47,446 bases of DNA from Bacillota bacterium (lineage in GTDB: Bacteria > Bacillota > Clostridia > Christensenellales > UMGS416). Within the stretch, counting starts at the first letter, position 1; each line of letters begins with the position of its first letter. The translations under genes and the position numbers were made by a program. Below are positions 1-8,432 of the stretch, piece by piece. The notes beneath the pieces are model-generated. The model did no database searches. It saw nothing but the letters and a program-made list of their open reading frames with translations, and was not told the DNA's origin. The DNA is taken from positions 1 through 47,446 of the forward strand of contig JAEZSC010000060.1 in the NCBI GenBank assembly GCA_023422005.1, read 5' to 3'.

Positions 1-2
1 TC

Positions 3-353
3 TCCACGATGCCCGTCACCGATTCGCTGGTCGTGTTCCTGCTGCTGGCGCTCAACTATGTGGACCGGCTGACCCAGTCCACGCTGATGGGCCGCGACAT
101 CTTCGTCAAGCACACCGCCGATTCGCCCGATGAGATCATGCCCACGCTGTCCGCCGGCGTCAGCATGGATCACATTGCCAGCGTGGCATCGCCGGTGTTC
201 GGCGGCATGCTGTGGACCGGCGTAGGCCCCCAGTGGGTGTTCGCAGCGGGAGCTGTCATTGGGATAATCTTTACTGTCATGTGCTTCCTGGTGCCGGGTA
301 AGCCCGCCGCCATCGCAACCGAGCAGGTGGCACAAGCCGATACCTTCGACTGA
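3..353 (+). CDS. MFS transporter, C-terminal fragment
   Basis: The frame is already open at the left edge and ends at TGA 351-353, so only about the last 116 residues are visible. Two hydrophobic stretches are seen, one near VVFLLLALNYVDRL and one near WVFAAGAVIGIIFTVMCFLVP. The segment between them, with HIASVASPVFGGMLW, resembles the last helices of a major facilitator family permease: a small-residue helix with a P-x-x-G-G, then a final helix and a short polar tail. Substrate cannot be told. The N-terminal part lies outside the window, so an intact gene is assumed, not shown. Confidence 0.65.
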   Translation, partial: STMPVTDSLVVFLLLALNYVDRLTQSTLMGRDIFVKHTADSPDEIMPTLSAGVSMDHIASVASPVFGGMLWTGVGPQWVFAAGAVIGIIFTVMCFLVPGKPAAIATEQVAQADTFD

Positions 354-393
354 GTCCTGTCGCGGCGCGTCCGCGGTACAGCAAATCCTGCGG

Positions 394-422
394 TTGCGTG
401 ACAGGTTTTTTCTGGGTATACT
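394..422 (+). promoter_or_regulatory. Candidate promoter of the plsX operon
   Basis: TTGCGT (394-399) and TATACT (417-422) are separated by 17 bases, placing a start about 40 bases before plsX. The -35 box is weak (3 of 6) and the -10 box is good. No FapR-type operator was recognised. Confidence 0.45.
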
Positions 423-467
423 GGATATTGTCATTCATACGATCTTTTCATAAGGACGGAACAACCA

Positions 468-1481
468 GTGGCCAATATCATCCGCATCGCTGTGGACGCC
501 ATGGGCGGCGACAACGCGCCCGCGGCTATCGTGCAGGGCTCCCTGAACGCTCTGGAGAACAACCCCGACCTGGAAATCACGCTCGTGGGCCGCGAGGGGG
601 AGCTTCGCCCCCTTTTGAATGGACGGACAGAGCGCGTGTCGGTCGTGCATGCCGACGAGGTCATAGAGACCGGCGAGGACCCGCTGGTGGCTATCCGCCG
701 CAAGCGAAACTCCTCCATGATCGTGGCGCTGAGCCTGCTCAAGGAGAAGAAGGTGGACGCTTGCGTTTCCGCCGGCAGCACCGGCGCCTTCATGAGCGGA
801 GCGCTGTTCAACGTGGGCCGCATCAAGGGCATCCAGCGCCCGGCGCTGGCGCCGCTGCTGCCCACCAAGACCGGCCACGCGCTGCTGATAGACTGCGGCG
901 CCAACGCCGACTGCAAGCCGGAGTTTTTGGTGCAGTTCGCCCAGATGGGCAGCATCTACATGAACCGCGTCATGGAAGTGGCCAACCCCCGGGTGGGTCT
1001 TCTCAACATAGGAGCGGAGGAGGAGAAGGGCAGCACGCTCTATAAGGACGCACACCATCTTCTCAAGAACGCTCCTGTGAACTTCACCGGCAATGTGGAG
1101 GGGCGCGACGCCTTTGAGGGCGGCGTGGACGTGATCGTAAGCGACGGCTTTGCCGGCAACATACTGCTCAAGACCGCCGAGGGCGTGGCGATGTTCCTGT
1201 TTGACCTGCTCAAGGAGCAGCTAACCGCCACACTGCCGCGCAAGCTGGCGGCAGCGATGCTCAAGCCAGGCCTGCGCCAGGTCAAGCGCAAGCTGGATTA
1301 TACCGAGGTGGGCGGCTCGCTGCTTCTGGGCATCGAGGGCATCATCGTGAAGGCTCACGGATCCTGCAACGCCCGGGCTTTCGAAAGCGCACTCAAACAG
1401 GCGCACACCGCCGTGCGCCGGGATGTTGTTGGATCCATCCGCACGTCGCTGGAAGCGGCGCTGACCGAAAACAAGTCCTGA
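468..1481 (+). CDS. plsX: Phosphate acyltransferase PlsX
   Basis: PlsX makes acyl-phosphate from acyl-ACP, the first step of the PlsX/PlsY route to phosphatidic acid, and acts at the membrane surface. The 337-residue product has the usual length. It shows the N-terminal DAMGGDNAP (residues 10-18), SAGSTGAFMSGA (101-112) and VSDGFAGNILLKTAEG (about 224-239), all typical of the family. The GTG start at 468 follows AAGGACGG at a normal distance. acpP follows after 47 bases. In Bacillus fabD and fabG lie between these genes, but here they do not. Confidence 0.95.
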   Translation: MANIIRIAVDAMGGDNAPAAIVQGSLNALENNPDLEITLVGREGELRPLLNGRTERVSVVHADEVIETGEDPLVAIRRKRNSSMIVALSLLKEKKVDACVSAGSTGAFMSGALFNVGRIKGIQRPALAPLLPTKTGHALLIDCGANADCKPEFLVQFAQMGSIYMNRVMEVANPRVGLLNIGAEEEKGSTLYKDAHHLLKNAPVNFTGNVEGRDAFEGGVDVIVSDGFAGNILLKTAEGVAMFLFDLLKEQLTATLPRKLAAAMLKPGLRQVKRKLDYTEVGGSLLLGIEGIIVKAHGSCNARAFESALKQAHTAVRRDVVGSIRTSLEAALTENKS

Positions 1482-1528
1482 TTCGCCACGGCAGTGCCGA
1501 AGGCGGTATACGATAGGGAGGTAGCAGC

Positions 1529-1759
1529 ATGGTTTTTGAGAAGGTGAAGGAGATCATCGCCCAGCAACTGGAGGTCGATCCCTCCAAGGTCACAATGGAG
1601 GCCAAACTCAACGAGGACCTCAAGGCCGATTCCGTGGAGGTTGTGGGCATCATCATGAGCCTGGAAGCCGAGTTTGGCATGGAGTTCCCCTACGAGGATC
1701 TGGAGAAGATCAAGACCGTGGGAGACGCCGTGGCCTACATCGAGGAGAAGAAGAAGTAA
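1529..1759 (+). CDS. acpP: Acyl carrier protein
   Basis: This 76-residue acidic helical protein carries growing acyl chains on a 4'-phosphopantetheine arm. The attachment serine is Ser35 in ADSVEVV. The usual motif is DSL, so the valine is a mild variant. The flanking EAEFGMEFPYEDLEKIKTVG is standard helix II/III sequence. The ATG follows GGGAGGTAGCAGC. It sits between plsX and rnc, which start one base after its stop, as in many Firmicutes. The length and phosphopantetheine site leave little doubt about the family. That it is the main fatty-acid ACP is inferred from the plsX neighbour. Confidence 0.95.
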   Translation: MVFEKVKEIIAQQLEVDPSKVTMEAKLNEDLKADSVEVVGIIMSLEAEFGMEFPYEDLEKIKTVGDAVAYIEEKKK

Positions 1760-1760
1760 T

Positions 1761-2501
1761 ATGGCCGACGGCCTGGCCGGGCTGATCCCGGCGCTGGAAA
1801 GCAGCATCGGTTATACCTTTGCAAACAAGGAACTGGCGAGGGAGGCATTGACACATGCCTCCCACTCTCATGATAGAGGGGATATGGTCAGCAACGAGCG
1901 CCTGGAGTTCTTAGGCGACGCGGTGCTGCAGATTCTCGTCAGCGACCATCTGTTCCATGTCTTCCCGGCCATGGCCGAGGGGCAGCTTTCCCGTGTGCGC
2001 GCCGCCGTCGTGAGCGCTCCTTCGCTCAAGCGCGTGGCCGACGGCCTGGGCCTGGGAGATCTGCTGATGCTGGGCCGCGGCATGGAGTTGACCGGCGGAC
2101 GGGGTAACGCCAACATACTGGCCGACGCCGTGGAAGCCGTTCTTGCGGCGGTTTATCTGGACAGCGATCTGGACCATGCCCGTGCTATCATTTTGCCCCG
2201 GCTGAAGGACGCCATCGCCGAGGCGGCCAACAAGGGCATCCAGTGGGACAGCAAGACAAGATTACAGGAAATTCTACAAAGGAACGGCGACATCAGGATC
2301 GAATATGTCGTCGACGATGTGACCGGCCCGGCCCACGACCGGCTATTCACCGTCAGCGTGGTTGTGGAAGGCAAACCTTTGGCCCAGGGCACAGGCCCGC
2401 GCAAAAAGGCTGCCCAGCAGCAGGCCGCCCATGCTGCGCTGGCCCTTATGGAAAGCACAAACAACGAAAGCGGGGAGCAACGTGCGCCTCAAGAAACTTG
2501 A
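1761..2501 (+). CDS. rnc: Ribonuclease III
   Basis: This double-strand-specific endoribonuclease acts in rRNA processing and RNA turnover. The 246-residue protein starts at ATG 1761, one base after the acpP stop. An upstream in-frame ATG at 1674 lies inside acpP and is rejected. The nuclease signature NERLEFLGDAVL is at residues 45-56. The second acidic site is in ILADAVEAVLAAVYLD. The C-terminal third is a dsRNA-binding domain ending in GPRKKAAQQQAAHAAL. The last 20 bases overlap the smc start, suggesting coupled translation. Confidence 0.95.
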   Translation: MADGLAGLIPALESSIGYTFANKELAREALTHASHSHDRGDMVSNERLEFLGDAVLQILVSDHLFHVFPAMAEGQLSRVRAAVVSAPSLKRVADGLGLGDLLMLGRGMELTGGRGNANILADAVEAVLAAVYLDSDLDHARAIILPRLKDAIAEAANKGIQWDSKTRLQEILQRNGDIRIEYVVDDVTGPAHDRLFTVSVVVEGKPLAQGTGPRKKAAQQQAAHAALALMESTNNESGEQRAPQET

Positions 2502-5500
2502 GATTTTCGGCTTTAAATCCTTTGCCGATAAAATAGAAATTCTTTTTGACTCCGGCATCACGGCCATCGTAGGACCCAATGGCAGCGGCAAGAGCAACAT
2601 AGGCGACGCCGTGCGCTGGGTGCTGGGCGAGCAGAACGCCCGCGTGCTGCGCGGGGCGCGCATGGAAGACATCATCTTCAACGGCACCGCCAAGCGCAAG
2701 GCCCTGAACTTCTGCGAGGTCAACCTGACCATCGACAACGCCGAGGGTCTGTTAAGCGTACCCTATACAGAGGTCACGGTGACCCGAAGGGTCTTCCGAT
2801 CCGGCGAGAGCGAATACTACATCAACAAGCAGACCTGCCGCCTCAAGGACGTTGTGGACCTGTTCCGCGACACCGGCGTGGGCAAGGAAGGCTATTCCAT
2901 CGTGGGCCAGGGCGAGATCATCGAAATCATCAACAGCAAGCCCGAGGACCGCCGCGGCGCCTTCCATGAATCCGCGGGCATCATGAAGTATCGCGTGCGC
3001 AAGGAGGAAGCCGAGCGCCGCCTGGGAAACACCCGCGCCAACCTGCAGCGCATCGGCGACATCGCCGCCGAGGTGACCGCTCAGCTGGAACCGCTGCGTG
3101 TGCAGAGCGAGAACGCCCGCGAATACCTGACCCTGAGCGAAGAACTCAAGGATCTGGAGATCAATCAGTACCTGATACAATACGATAAGGCCAAGGCCCG
3201 CCTGGAAGGCCTGCAGCAGCAGATTACCCAGACCGCCGCCGAGTTGGAAGCCGGCAGCGCCGAGGTGGCCGAGCTGGAGGCCGAGCTGGCCCGGCACACC
3301 GCCGCCCAGGACGAGCTGGACGAGCGCAGCGCGGCGATCCGCGCCGAGATCACCGCGCTGACCGCCGAAGAGCACCAGGCAGAAGGCTCCCGCAACCTGG
3401 CCGCCGAACGCATCGCCAACCTGCGCCGGGACATGGAGCGCCTGAAAACTGAGGCCGAAGGGCACCGCGAGCGCGTTGGGAATCTGCACGCCGAACATGC
3501 CCGTTTGGGAGAGTCGCTGGCCGCTCAGGAGGCCGATCTGCAGGCCCGCCGTGCCCAGGCCGACGCGCTGGAGCAGGAGCTGGCCGCCACCGGCGCGCAT
3601 CTGCGCCAGGAGGAGGAGCAGGCCGAGGAGCGCAAGACCGAGGTCATGCGCTCCCTGAACCGCATCGGCGACATCAAGAGCTCGCTTTCCCGCCTGAGCG
3701 CGCTGGAGGAGGGCATCCGCAACCGCCTGGGCCAGATGGAAGGCTCCGCTGAAAAGCTGGAGCGCGAGCTCTCCTTGGTGCGGGACGCCGCCGCCGATAT
3801 TGACGAGACACTGCACGCGCAAGAAGCCCAACTGGCCGCCGACCGCGCCGAAAGCGAGAAGACCAACCAGCTGGTGCTGGAGCTGGCCGGCCGCAAGCGC
3901 GACATTGACGAGCGCTTTGGCCGCGGCCGCGAGCGCCTGCAGGCCACCGCCACGCGCATCAACATGCTGACCGCCATGAAGCGCGACTACGAGGGCTACA
4001 ACGAATCGGTCAAGCGCCTGCTGGTGGACTGCCGCAACGATTCCGAGCTGCGGGATCGCGTGGAAGGCGTCGTAGGCGAGCTGATTGAAGTGCCTTCGCA
4101 GCTGGTGCGCGCCGTGGAAATGGTGCTGGGCCCGGCCATGCAGAACATCGTGACGCCCACCGAGGAGGACGCCAAAGCCCTGATCAACCACCTGCGCCGC
4201 CAGAACTATGGCCGGGCCACGTTCCTGCCGGTGACGACAGTGCGGGGCAGGGGCCTCAATGGCCAGGAAACGGCCATTCTGCGCATGAACGGTTGTGTGG
4301 GCCTGGCCAGCCAGTTGGTGAAGTTTGACGCCCGCTACCGGGATATCGTAGAAAATCTATTGGGTCGTACCGTCATTGCCGACAGCATGGACAGTGCCAT
4401 CGCCATGGCCCGGGCCTGCCACCACTCGGTGCGCATCGCCACACTGCAGGGCGACATCATGAACCCCGGCGGCTCCATGACCGGCGGCTCGGTGCATTCG
4501 CGCTACACCAGCCTGCTGGGCCGCTCCGCCGAGTTGGAAGAGATGACCGCGCTGCGCGGGCGCATCGCCGCAGAGCTGGAGGAGTTGCAGAAACAGGCCG
4601 CCGAAGTGGCCAGCCAGGGCGCCGCCGCCGCCGAGCAGCAAACCCAACGCTCTCGCGCCGTGCACGAACTGGAGCTTACGCTGACACGCGAACGCGAGCG
4701 CCGCGACAAGGCTGCCCAGACCGAGGAGCGCGTGGCTGCCTCGCTGCAGACCCTCGTTGAGGAACGCACGCAGTTGGAGGACAACCTGCGGGACATCACC
4801 GCCGAGCGCGCCGTGATTGAGAGCAGCCAGGGTGGCGAAGAGCAGAGCAACCAGAGCGCCCGCGAGGAGATTCTGCGGATACAGATGAGCATCAACGCCC
4901 GCCGGGAGGCTTATGCCGCCCTGCAGGAGGAGCTGGGCGCGCTGCGGGTTTCGCTGGCCGGCGCTGAGCGCAGCCAGGCCAACGCCCACAGTGAGCGCCA
5001 CCGCCTGGAGCGCGAGGCCGAGCGCGCCGAAGCCCAGGCGCAGGATTGCGCCGGCCAGGCCGCGCGGGCCGAGCAGCAGCTGCAGGTGGAGGTACAAACC
5101 CTTGAACAGAGCGCTGCCCACCACGCCGACCGCTCCGACCGGCGCGCCGAGGCCGAAGGCCGCCTGCAGGCCACCGAGGATGCCCGTGCCGAGCTTCGCA
5201 CCGTGCGCCACAGCGCCGAGCGCCGCCTGTCCGCCCTGAGGGCAACCCAGGACGAGCGCCGTGAGCAGCAATCCAAGCTGCAAGCCCAGCAGGCCCGCGG
5301 CGAGGCAGACCTGGAAGGACTGCAGAACCGCATCTGGGACAATTACGAGTTGACCTACGCCATGGCGCTCAAGCTACGGCGGGACGATTTCGAGACCGCC
5401 GGCGCGGCCAAGCGCATTGGGGAAATCCGCGAGCGCATTCGTGCCATGGGAACCGTCAACGTGAACGCCATAGAGGATTACATCGCCCTCAAGGACCGCC

Positions 5501-6072
5501 ACGAGGATTATGAACGCCAGACTGCCGATCTGCAGCGCGCCGAGCAGGATCTGGTGCGCATCATAGACGAGCTCAACGAGAAGATGGAGAAGCGCTTCCG
5601 CGAGCAGTTCGAGTTGTTAAACCGCTACTTTGGCGAGACCTTCGTGCAGATGTTCGGCGGCGGCATGGCTCGCCTGGTGCTCAAGGACGAGGCCGACCTG
5701 CTCAACTCCGGCATCGACATCGTGGCCCAGCCGCCGGGCAAGCAGCTGGTGCTGCTGAGCCTGCTATCCGGCGGAGAGAAATCGCTGACGGCGATCTCGC
5801 TGCTGTTCGCGATGCTCCGGCTCAACCCGTCGCCCTTCTGCTTGCTGGACGAGATCGAAGCCGCTCTGGATGATGTCAACGTCAAGCGCTTTGCCGACTT
5901 CCTGAACGACTACACCCGCAAGACGCAGTTCGTCGTCGTGACCCACCGTAAGGGCACTATGGAGGCCAGCAACGCCATCTACGGCGTCACCATGGAGGAG
6001 AAGGGCATTTCCCGCCTGGTGAGCATGAAGATGGCGGACTATATCGAAGAACCGGAGGCCAGCCATGGCTGA
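2482..6072 (+). CDS. smc: Chromosome segregation ATPase SMC
   Basis: This is the core of bacterial condensin. Two SMC chains with ScpA and ScpB compact and separate chromosomes. The GTG start at 2482 follows CGGGGAG and gives MRLKKLEIFGFKSF, the usual SMC beginning, with 1196 residues. Walker A GPNGSGKSN is at 31-39. Long coiled coils flank a hinge around residues 510-680. The ABC signature LSGGEKS starts near 1095, and Walker B with catalytic acids (LLDEIEAALDD) lies near 1121-1131. The coiled-coil DNA is rich in GAG/GCC/CGC codons and creates long open frames on the other strand. It overlaps rnc by 20 bases and ftsY by 8. Confidence 0.97.
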   Translation: MRLKKLEIFGFKSFADKIEILFDSGITAIVGPNGSGKSNIGDAVRWVLGEQNARVLRGARMEDIIFNGTAKRKALNFCEVNLTIDNAEGLLSVPYTEVTVTRRVFRSGESEYYINKQTCRLKDVVDLFRDTGVGKEGYSIVGQGEIIEIINSKPEDRRGAFHESAGIMKYRVRKEEAERRLGNTRANLQRIGDIAAEVTAQLEPLRVQSENAREYLTLSEELKDLEINQYLIQYDKAKARLEGLQQQITQTAAELEAGSAEVAELEAELARHTAAQDELDERSAAIRAEITALTAEEHQAEGSRNLAAERIANLRRDMERLKTEAEGHRERVGNLHAEHARLGESLAAQEADLQARRAQADALEQELAATGAHLRQEEEQAEERKTEVMRSLNRIGDIKSSLSRLSALEEGIRNRLGQMEGSAEKLERELSLVRDAAADIDETLHAQEAQLAADRAESEKTNQLVLELAGRKRDIDERFGRGRERLQATATRINMLTAMKRDYEGYNESVKRLLVDCRNDSELRDRVEGVVGELIEVPSQLVRAVEMVLGPAMQNIVTPTEEDAKALINHLRRQNYGRATFLPVTTVRGRGLNGQETAILRMNGCVGLASQLVKFDARYRDIVENLLGRTVIADSMDSAIAMARACHHSVRIATLQGDIMNPGGSMTGGSVHSRYTSLLGRSAELEEMTALRGRIAAELEELQKQAAEVASQGAAAAEQQTQRSRAVHELELTLTRERERRDKAAQTEERVAASLQTLVEERTQLEDNLRDITAERAVIESSQGGEEQSNQSAREEILRIQMSINARREAYAALQEELGALRVSLAGAERSQANAHSERHRLEREAERAEAQAQDCAGQAARAEQQLQVEVQTLEQSAAHHADRSDRRAEAEGRLQATEDARAELRTVRHSAERRLSALRATQDERREQQSKLQAQQARGEADLEGLQNRIWDNYELTYAMALKLRRDDFETAGAAKRIGEIRERIRAMGTVNVNAIEDYIALKDRHEDYERQTADLQRAEQDLVRIIDELNEKMEKRFREQFELLNRYFGETFVQMFGGGMARLVLKDEADLLNSGIDIVAQPPGKQLVLLSLLSGGEKSLTAISLLFAMLRLNPSPFCLLDEIEAALDDVNVKRFADFLNDYTRKTQFVVVTHRKGTMEASNAIYGVTMEEKGISRLVSMKMADYIEEPEASHG

Positions 6073-6985
6073 CAAGCCCAGCCTTTTCGACCGGCTCAAA
6101 CAGACGCTGGTCAAGACCCGCGACTCCATCCGCACCAAGGTGGAGGATCTGGTCAAGTATTACACCGAGATCAACGATTCGTTCTTTGAGGACCTGGAGG
6201 ACGTGCTGGTGTCCGCCGACGTGGGCGCGGCGCTCTCCGGCCAGCTCGTGGGCAGCCTGAGGGAGCGCGTCAAGCGCGAGCACATCGGCGACCCGGAGCG
6301 CATCAAGGACCTGCTCAAGGACGAGATTGCCAGCCGTCTGATCGCAGCCCAGCGCGACACGGCAGTGCGCACGCCGCTCATCATACTGATGGTCGGCGTA
6401 AACGGCACCGGCAAAACCACGACGTCGGCAAAACTTGCCAACCTTTTCCTGCGAGAGGGCAAGAGCGTGCTGTTCGCCGCGGCGGACACCTTCCGCGCCG
6501 CCGCCATCGACCAGCTCAAGGTGTGGGCCGGCCGCATCGGCGTGGATGTGATCGCCCAGAGCACCGGCAGCGACCCTGCTGCCGTGGTCTTTGACGCCGT
6601 GCAGGCCGCCAAGGCCCGTCATACCGACGTGCTGATCGTGGACACCGCCGGCCGCCTGCACAACAAAAAGAACCTGATGAACGAACTGGAGAAAGTGCAG
6701 CGCGTCATCTCCCGGGAATTCCCCGAAGCCCACCGGGAGACCTATCTGGTGCTTGACGCCACGACCGGGCAGAACGCCATCAGCCAGGCCCAGACCTTCA
6801 GCGCCGTGGCCGATGTGACCGGCCTGATTCTGACCAAGCTGGACGGCACCGCCAAGGGCGGCATCGTCATCGGCATCTCGTCCACATTGAATGTGCCGGT
6901 GCGCTACCTGACGACAGGGGAAACCGTGGAAGACATCCAGCCCTTTGACGCCAAGAGCTTCGCGGACGCGATGTTCGAGGGTTAG
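6065..6985 (+). CDS. ftsY: Signal recognition particle receptor FtsY
   Basis: This is the membrane-bound SRP receptor GTPase that docks ribosome-SRP complexes at the translocon. The 306 residues comprise a short basic N-terminal region and the NG domain. GVNGTGKTT (G1) is at 111-119, DTFRAAA at 141-147, DTAGRLH near 198, and TKLDGTAKGG near 259-268. The ATG overlaps the smc stop by 8 bases, so the two are translationally coupled. The stop is 14 bases from the stop of the convergent minus-strand gene, with no clear terminator between. Confidence 0.97.
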   Translation: MADKPSLFDRLKQTLVKTRDSIRTKVEDLVKYYTEINDSFFEDLEDVLVSADVGAALSGQLVGSLRERVKREHIGDPERIKDLLKDEIASRLIAAQRDTAVRTPLIILMVGVNGTGKTTTSAKLANLFLREGKSVLFAAADTFRAAAIDQLKVWAGRIGVDVIAQSTGSDPAAVVFDAVQAAKARHTDVLIVDTAGRLHNKKNLMNELEKVQRVISREFPEAHRETYLVLDATTGQNAISQAQTFSAVADVTGLILTKLDGTAKGGIVIGISSTLNVPVRYLTTGETVEDIQPFDAKSFADAMFEG

Positions 6986-6999
6986 GAAGCGCCCTTTTG

Positions 7000-7842
7000 C
7001 TATGGCCGTGAAAGGATCTTCTTCACAAAATCTGTGTTCTCCCTGAGTTCGTCCTTGTGCTTCTGAAACACGCCGATACACGCAAGGTCGCAAGGCTTGA
7101 TGTTGTCGTAAGCCTCTCTGAGGGCGTTTTCCGCTAGGGCAGGGATCTGTTCCGGCGTTTTGCCGCAGAACATCTGCCCGCCGGCAAAGATCTTAAATGC
7201 GATGCAGGGCTTTTTTACCTGACGGATCACGTCAAACATGAGAAACCGATCGTCGGGGTAAAACACCAAGTCCTTGGGCTTTCCGGTAATGAATCCGCTC
7301 TGCTGCCCCCGTTGGGTTTTGCGGGCGTTGTAGAGACAGGTCATATAAAAGTCCGCACCCCAGCCTTCGGTCTCGGCCCGCAACACGGTATCAGGCTCAT
7401 GGGTGCCCAATCCCACGGGTATTCCTGCGTCTTTGATCATTTGGATTCGCTCTCGAAGCTGATCAACTTGCCCGGTTTCCACCATGAAATCGGCAGTGCC
7501 GCCCTGGTGGTATATCGCAATTGGGTCATACTTCAACATCATCTGCACGTTGACATCGAACTCAATGGGCGGGAAGCTCTGAAAGATGATGTTCATGCGT
7601 CCGCCTTCGACGCGATATTGGCGGATAACGCGCATCACAAAGGGATCGGCCAGCGCGATATAGGTGTTGATGCCATGCTCCTGCGCTTCAAACAAAGTAC
7701 GTACACAGTTCTGGGCACTGTAGTAGTCCATCATCTCATCGCCGCTGTGGACCTCGCGGATGTAGGAGTGCCCGTTGAAAGGGTTGTCACCCAGCGTCAG
7801 TCGGCTTACCTTGTGCCCCAAGAAATCCACTGTCGGGATCAT
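7000..7842 (-). CDS. TIM-barrel protein, aldo/keto-reductase-like, unknown function
   Basis: The 280-residue product starts at ATG 7842 behind a clear GGAGGT. A TTG 15 bases upstream lies inside that ribosome site and is rejected. The N-terminus FLGHKVSRLTLGDNPFNGHSY resembles the first strand of aldo/keto-reductase-like barrels. Later strands (INTYIALADP, IIFQSFPP, PVGLGTHEP, CIAFKIFAGGQ) fit a (beta/alpha)8 barrel. I see no confident catalytic tetrad, so an enzyme activity is not assigned. It points against the operon and separates ftsY from ylxM, which are usually adjacent, suggesting an inserted gene. Confidence 0.6.
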   Translation of the reverse strand: MIPTVDFLGHKVSRLTLGDNPFNGHSYIREVHSGDEMMDYYSAQNCVRTLFEAQEHGINTYIALADPFVMRVIRQYRVEGGRMNIIFQSFPPIEFDVNVQMMLKYDPIAIYHQGGTADFMVETGQVDQLRERIQMIKDAGIPVGLGTHEPDTVLRAETEGWGADFYMTCLYNARKTQRGQQSGFITGKPKDLVFYPDDRFLMFDVIRQVKKPCIAFKIFAGGQMFCGKTPEQIPALAENALREAYDNIKPCDLACIGVFQKHKDELRENTDFVKKILSRP

Positions 7843-7999
7843 GCTCGTTACCTCCAACCATTCACACTTGTGATACCATCTTACAATGTATTATTTTACA
7901 GGCTTTGGCTTCTTTATTTAAGACTCATATTGATAGTACCGGTATAGACGAAAGTTGACAGATCAAGATTGTGTGAAAGACAATGTCAAGCATTTTCCC

Positions 8000-8028
8000 T
8001 TGACAGGCAATGAGCTTTCCGCTATGAT
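8000..8028 (+). promoter_or_regulatory. Strong SigA-type promoter for ylxM-ffh
   Basis: TTGACA (8000-8005), 17 bases, TATGAT (8023-8028) is a near-consensus promoter. It would start transcription around 8035, about 32 bases before the ylxM ATG. A second TTGACA lies at 7955-7960 with only a weak -10 (GACAAT 7979-7984). The rest of 7843-8066 is AT-richer and shows no gene. Confidence 0.75.
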
Positions 8029-8066
8029 TGTTTGCTGTAAAGCCATTCAACTTTACATTGTCAATC

Positions 8067-8432
8067 ATGCAACTGGAAAAGAATATCCGGATCGGCTGGC
8101 TGCTGGATTATTACGGCGAGTTTTTGACCGAACGCCAGCGCGGCATACTGGAACTGCACCACTACGACGACCTTTCGCTGGGCGAGATCGCCGAGCGAAC
8201 GGGCATCACGCGCCAGGGGGCCCACGACGCGCTTCGCCGCGGGGCCGAGATACTGGAAAGCTGCGAGGAGCGCCTGGGGCTGCTCAAGCGCACCATGGCC
8301 GTGCAGCACGCGTTGGAAGCGCTGCAGGCCAAGCTGCGGGGCAGGGAAGCGCTGAACAAGGAAGAAACCGAAGAGCTCCGCCAGGGGCTGGCCGCCGTGA
8401 TGGCGATATGGGAGGGCAACGATGGCCTTTGA
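8067..8432 (+). CDS. ylxM: YlxM family SRP-associated HTH protein
   Basis: This is a small helix-turn-helix protein of 121 residues. YlxM is almost always encoded just before ffh and has been linked to the signal recognition particle. The sequence LLDYYGEFLTERQRGILELHHYDDLSLGEIAERTGITRQGAHDAL resembles a sigma-70 region-4-type HTH and is diagnostic. The ATG at 8067 is chosen because homology begins there. No clear ribosome site precedes it, and an in-frame TTG at 8028 overlaps the promoter. It overlaps ffh by 11 bases. Confidence 0.85.
   Translation: MQLEKNIRIGWLLDYYGEFLTERQRGILELHHYDDLSLGEIAERTGITRQGAHDALRRGAEILESCEERLGLLKRTMAVQHALEALQAKLRGREALNKEETEELRQGLAAVMAIWEGNDGL

Noticed and set aside
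1674..1760. Upstream ATG for rnc
   Set aside because: It lies inside acpP, and homology starts at 1761.
2752..4191. Long open frame on the minus strand opposite smc (479 codons)
   Set aside because: It comes from GC-rich coiled-coil codons of smc. It is low in complexity, has no ribosome site and resembles no family. Similar antisense frames occur at 8461-9906, 38472-39803 and 45282-46886.
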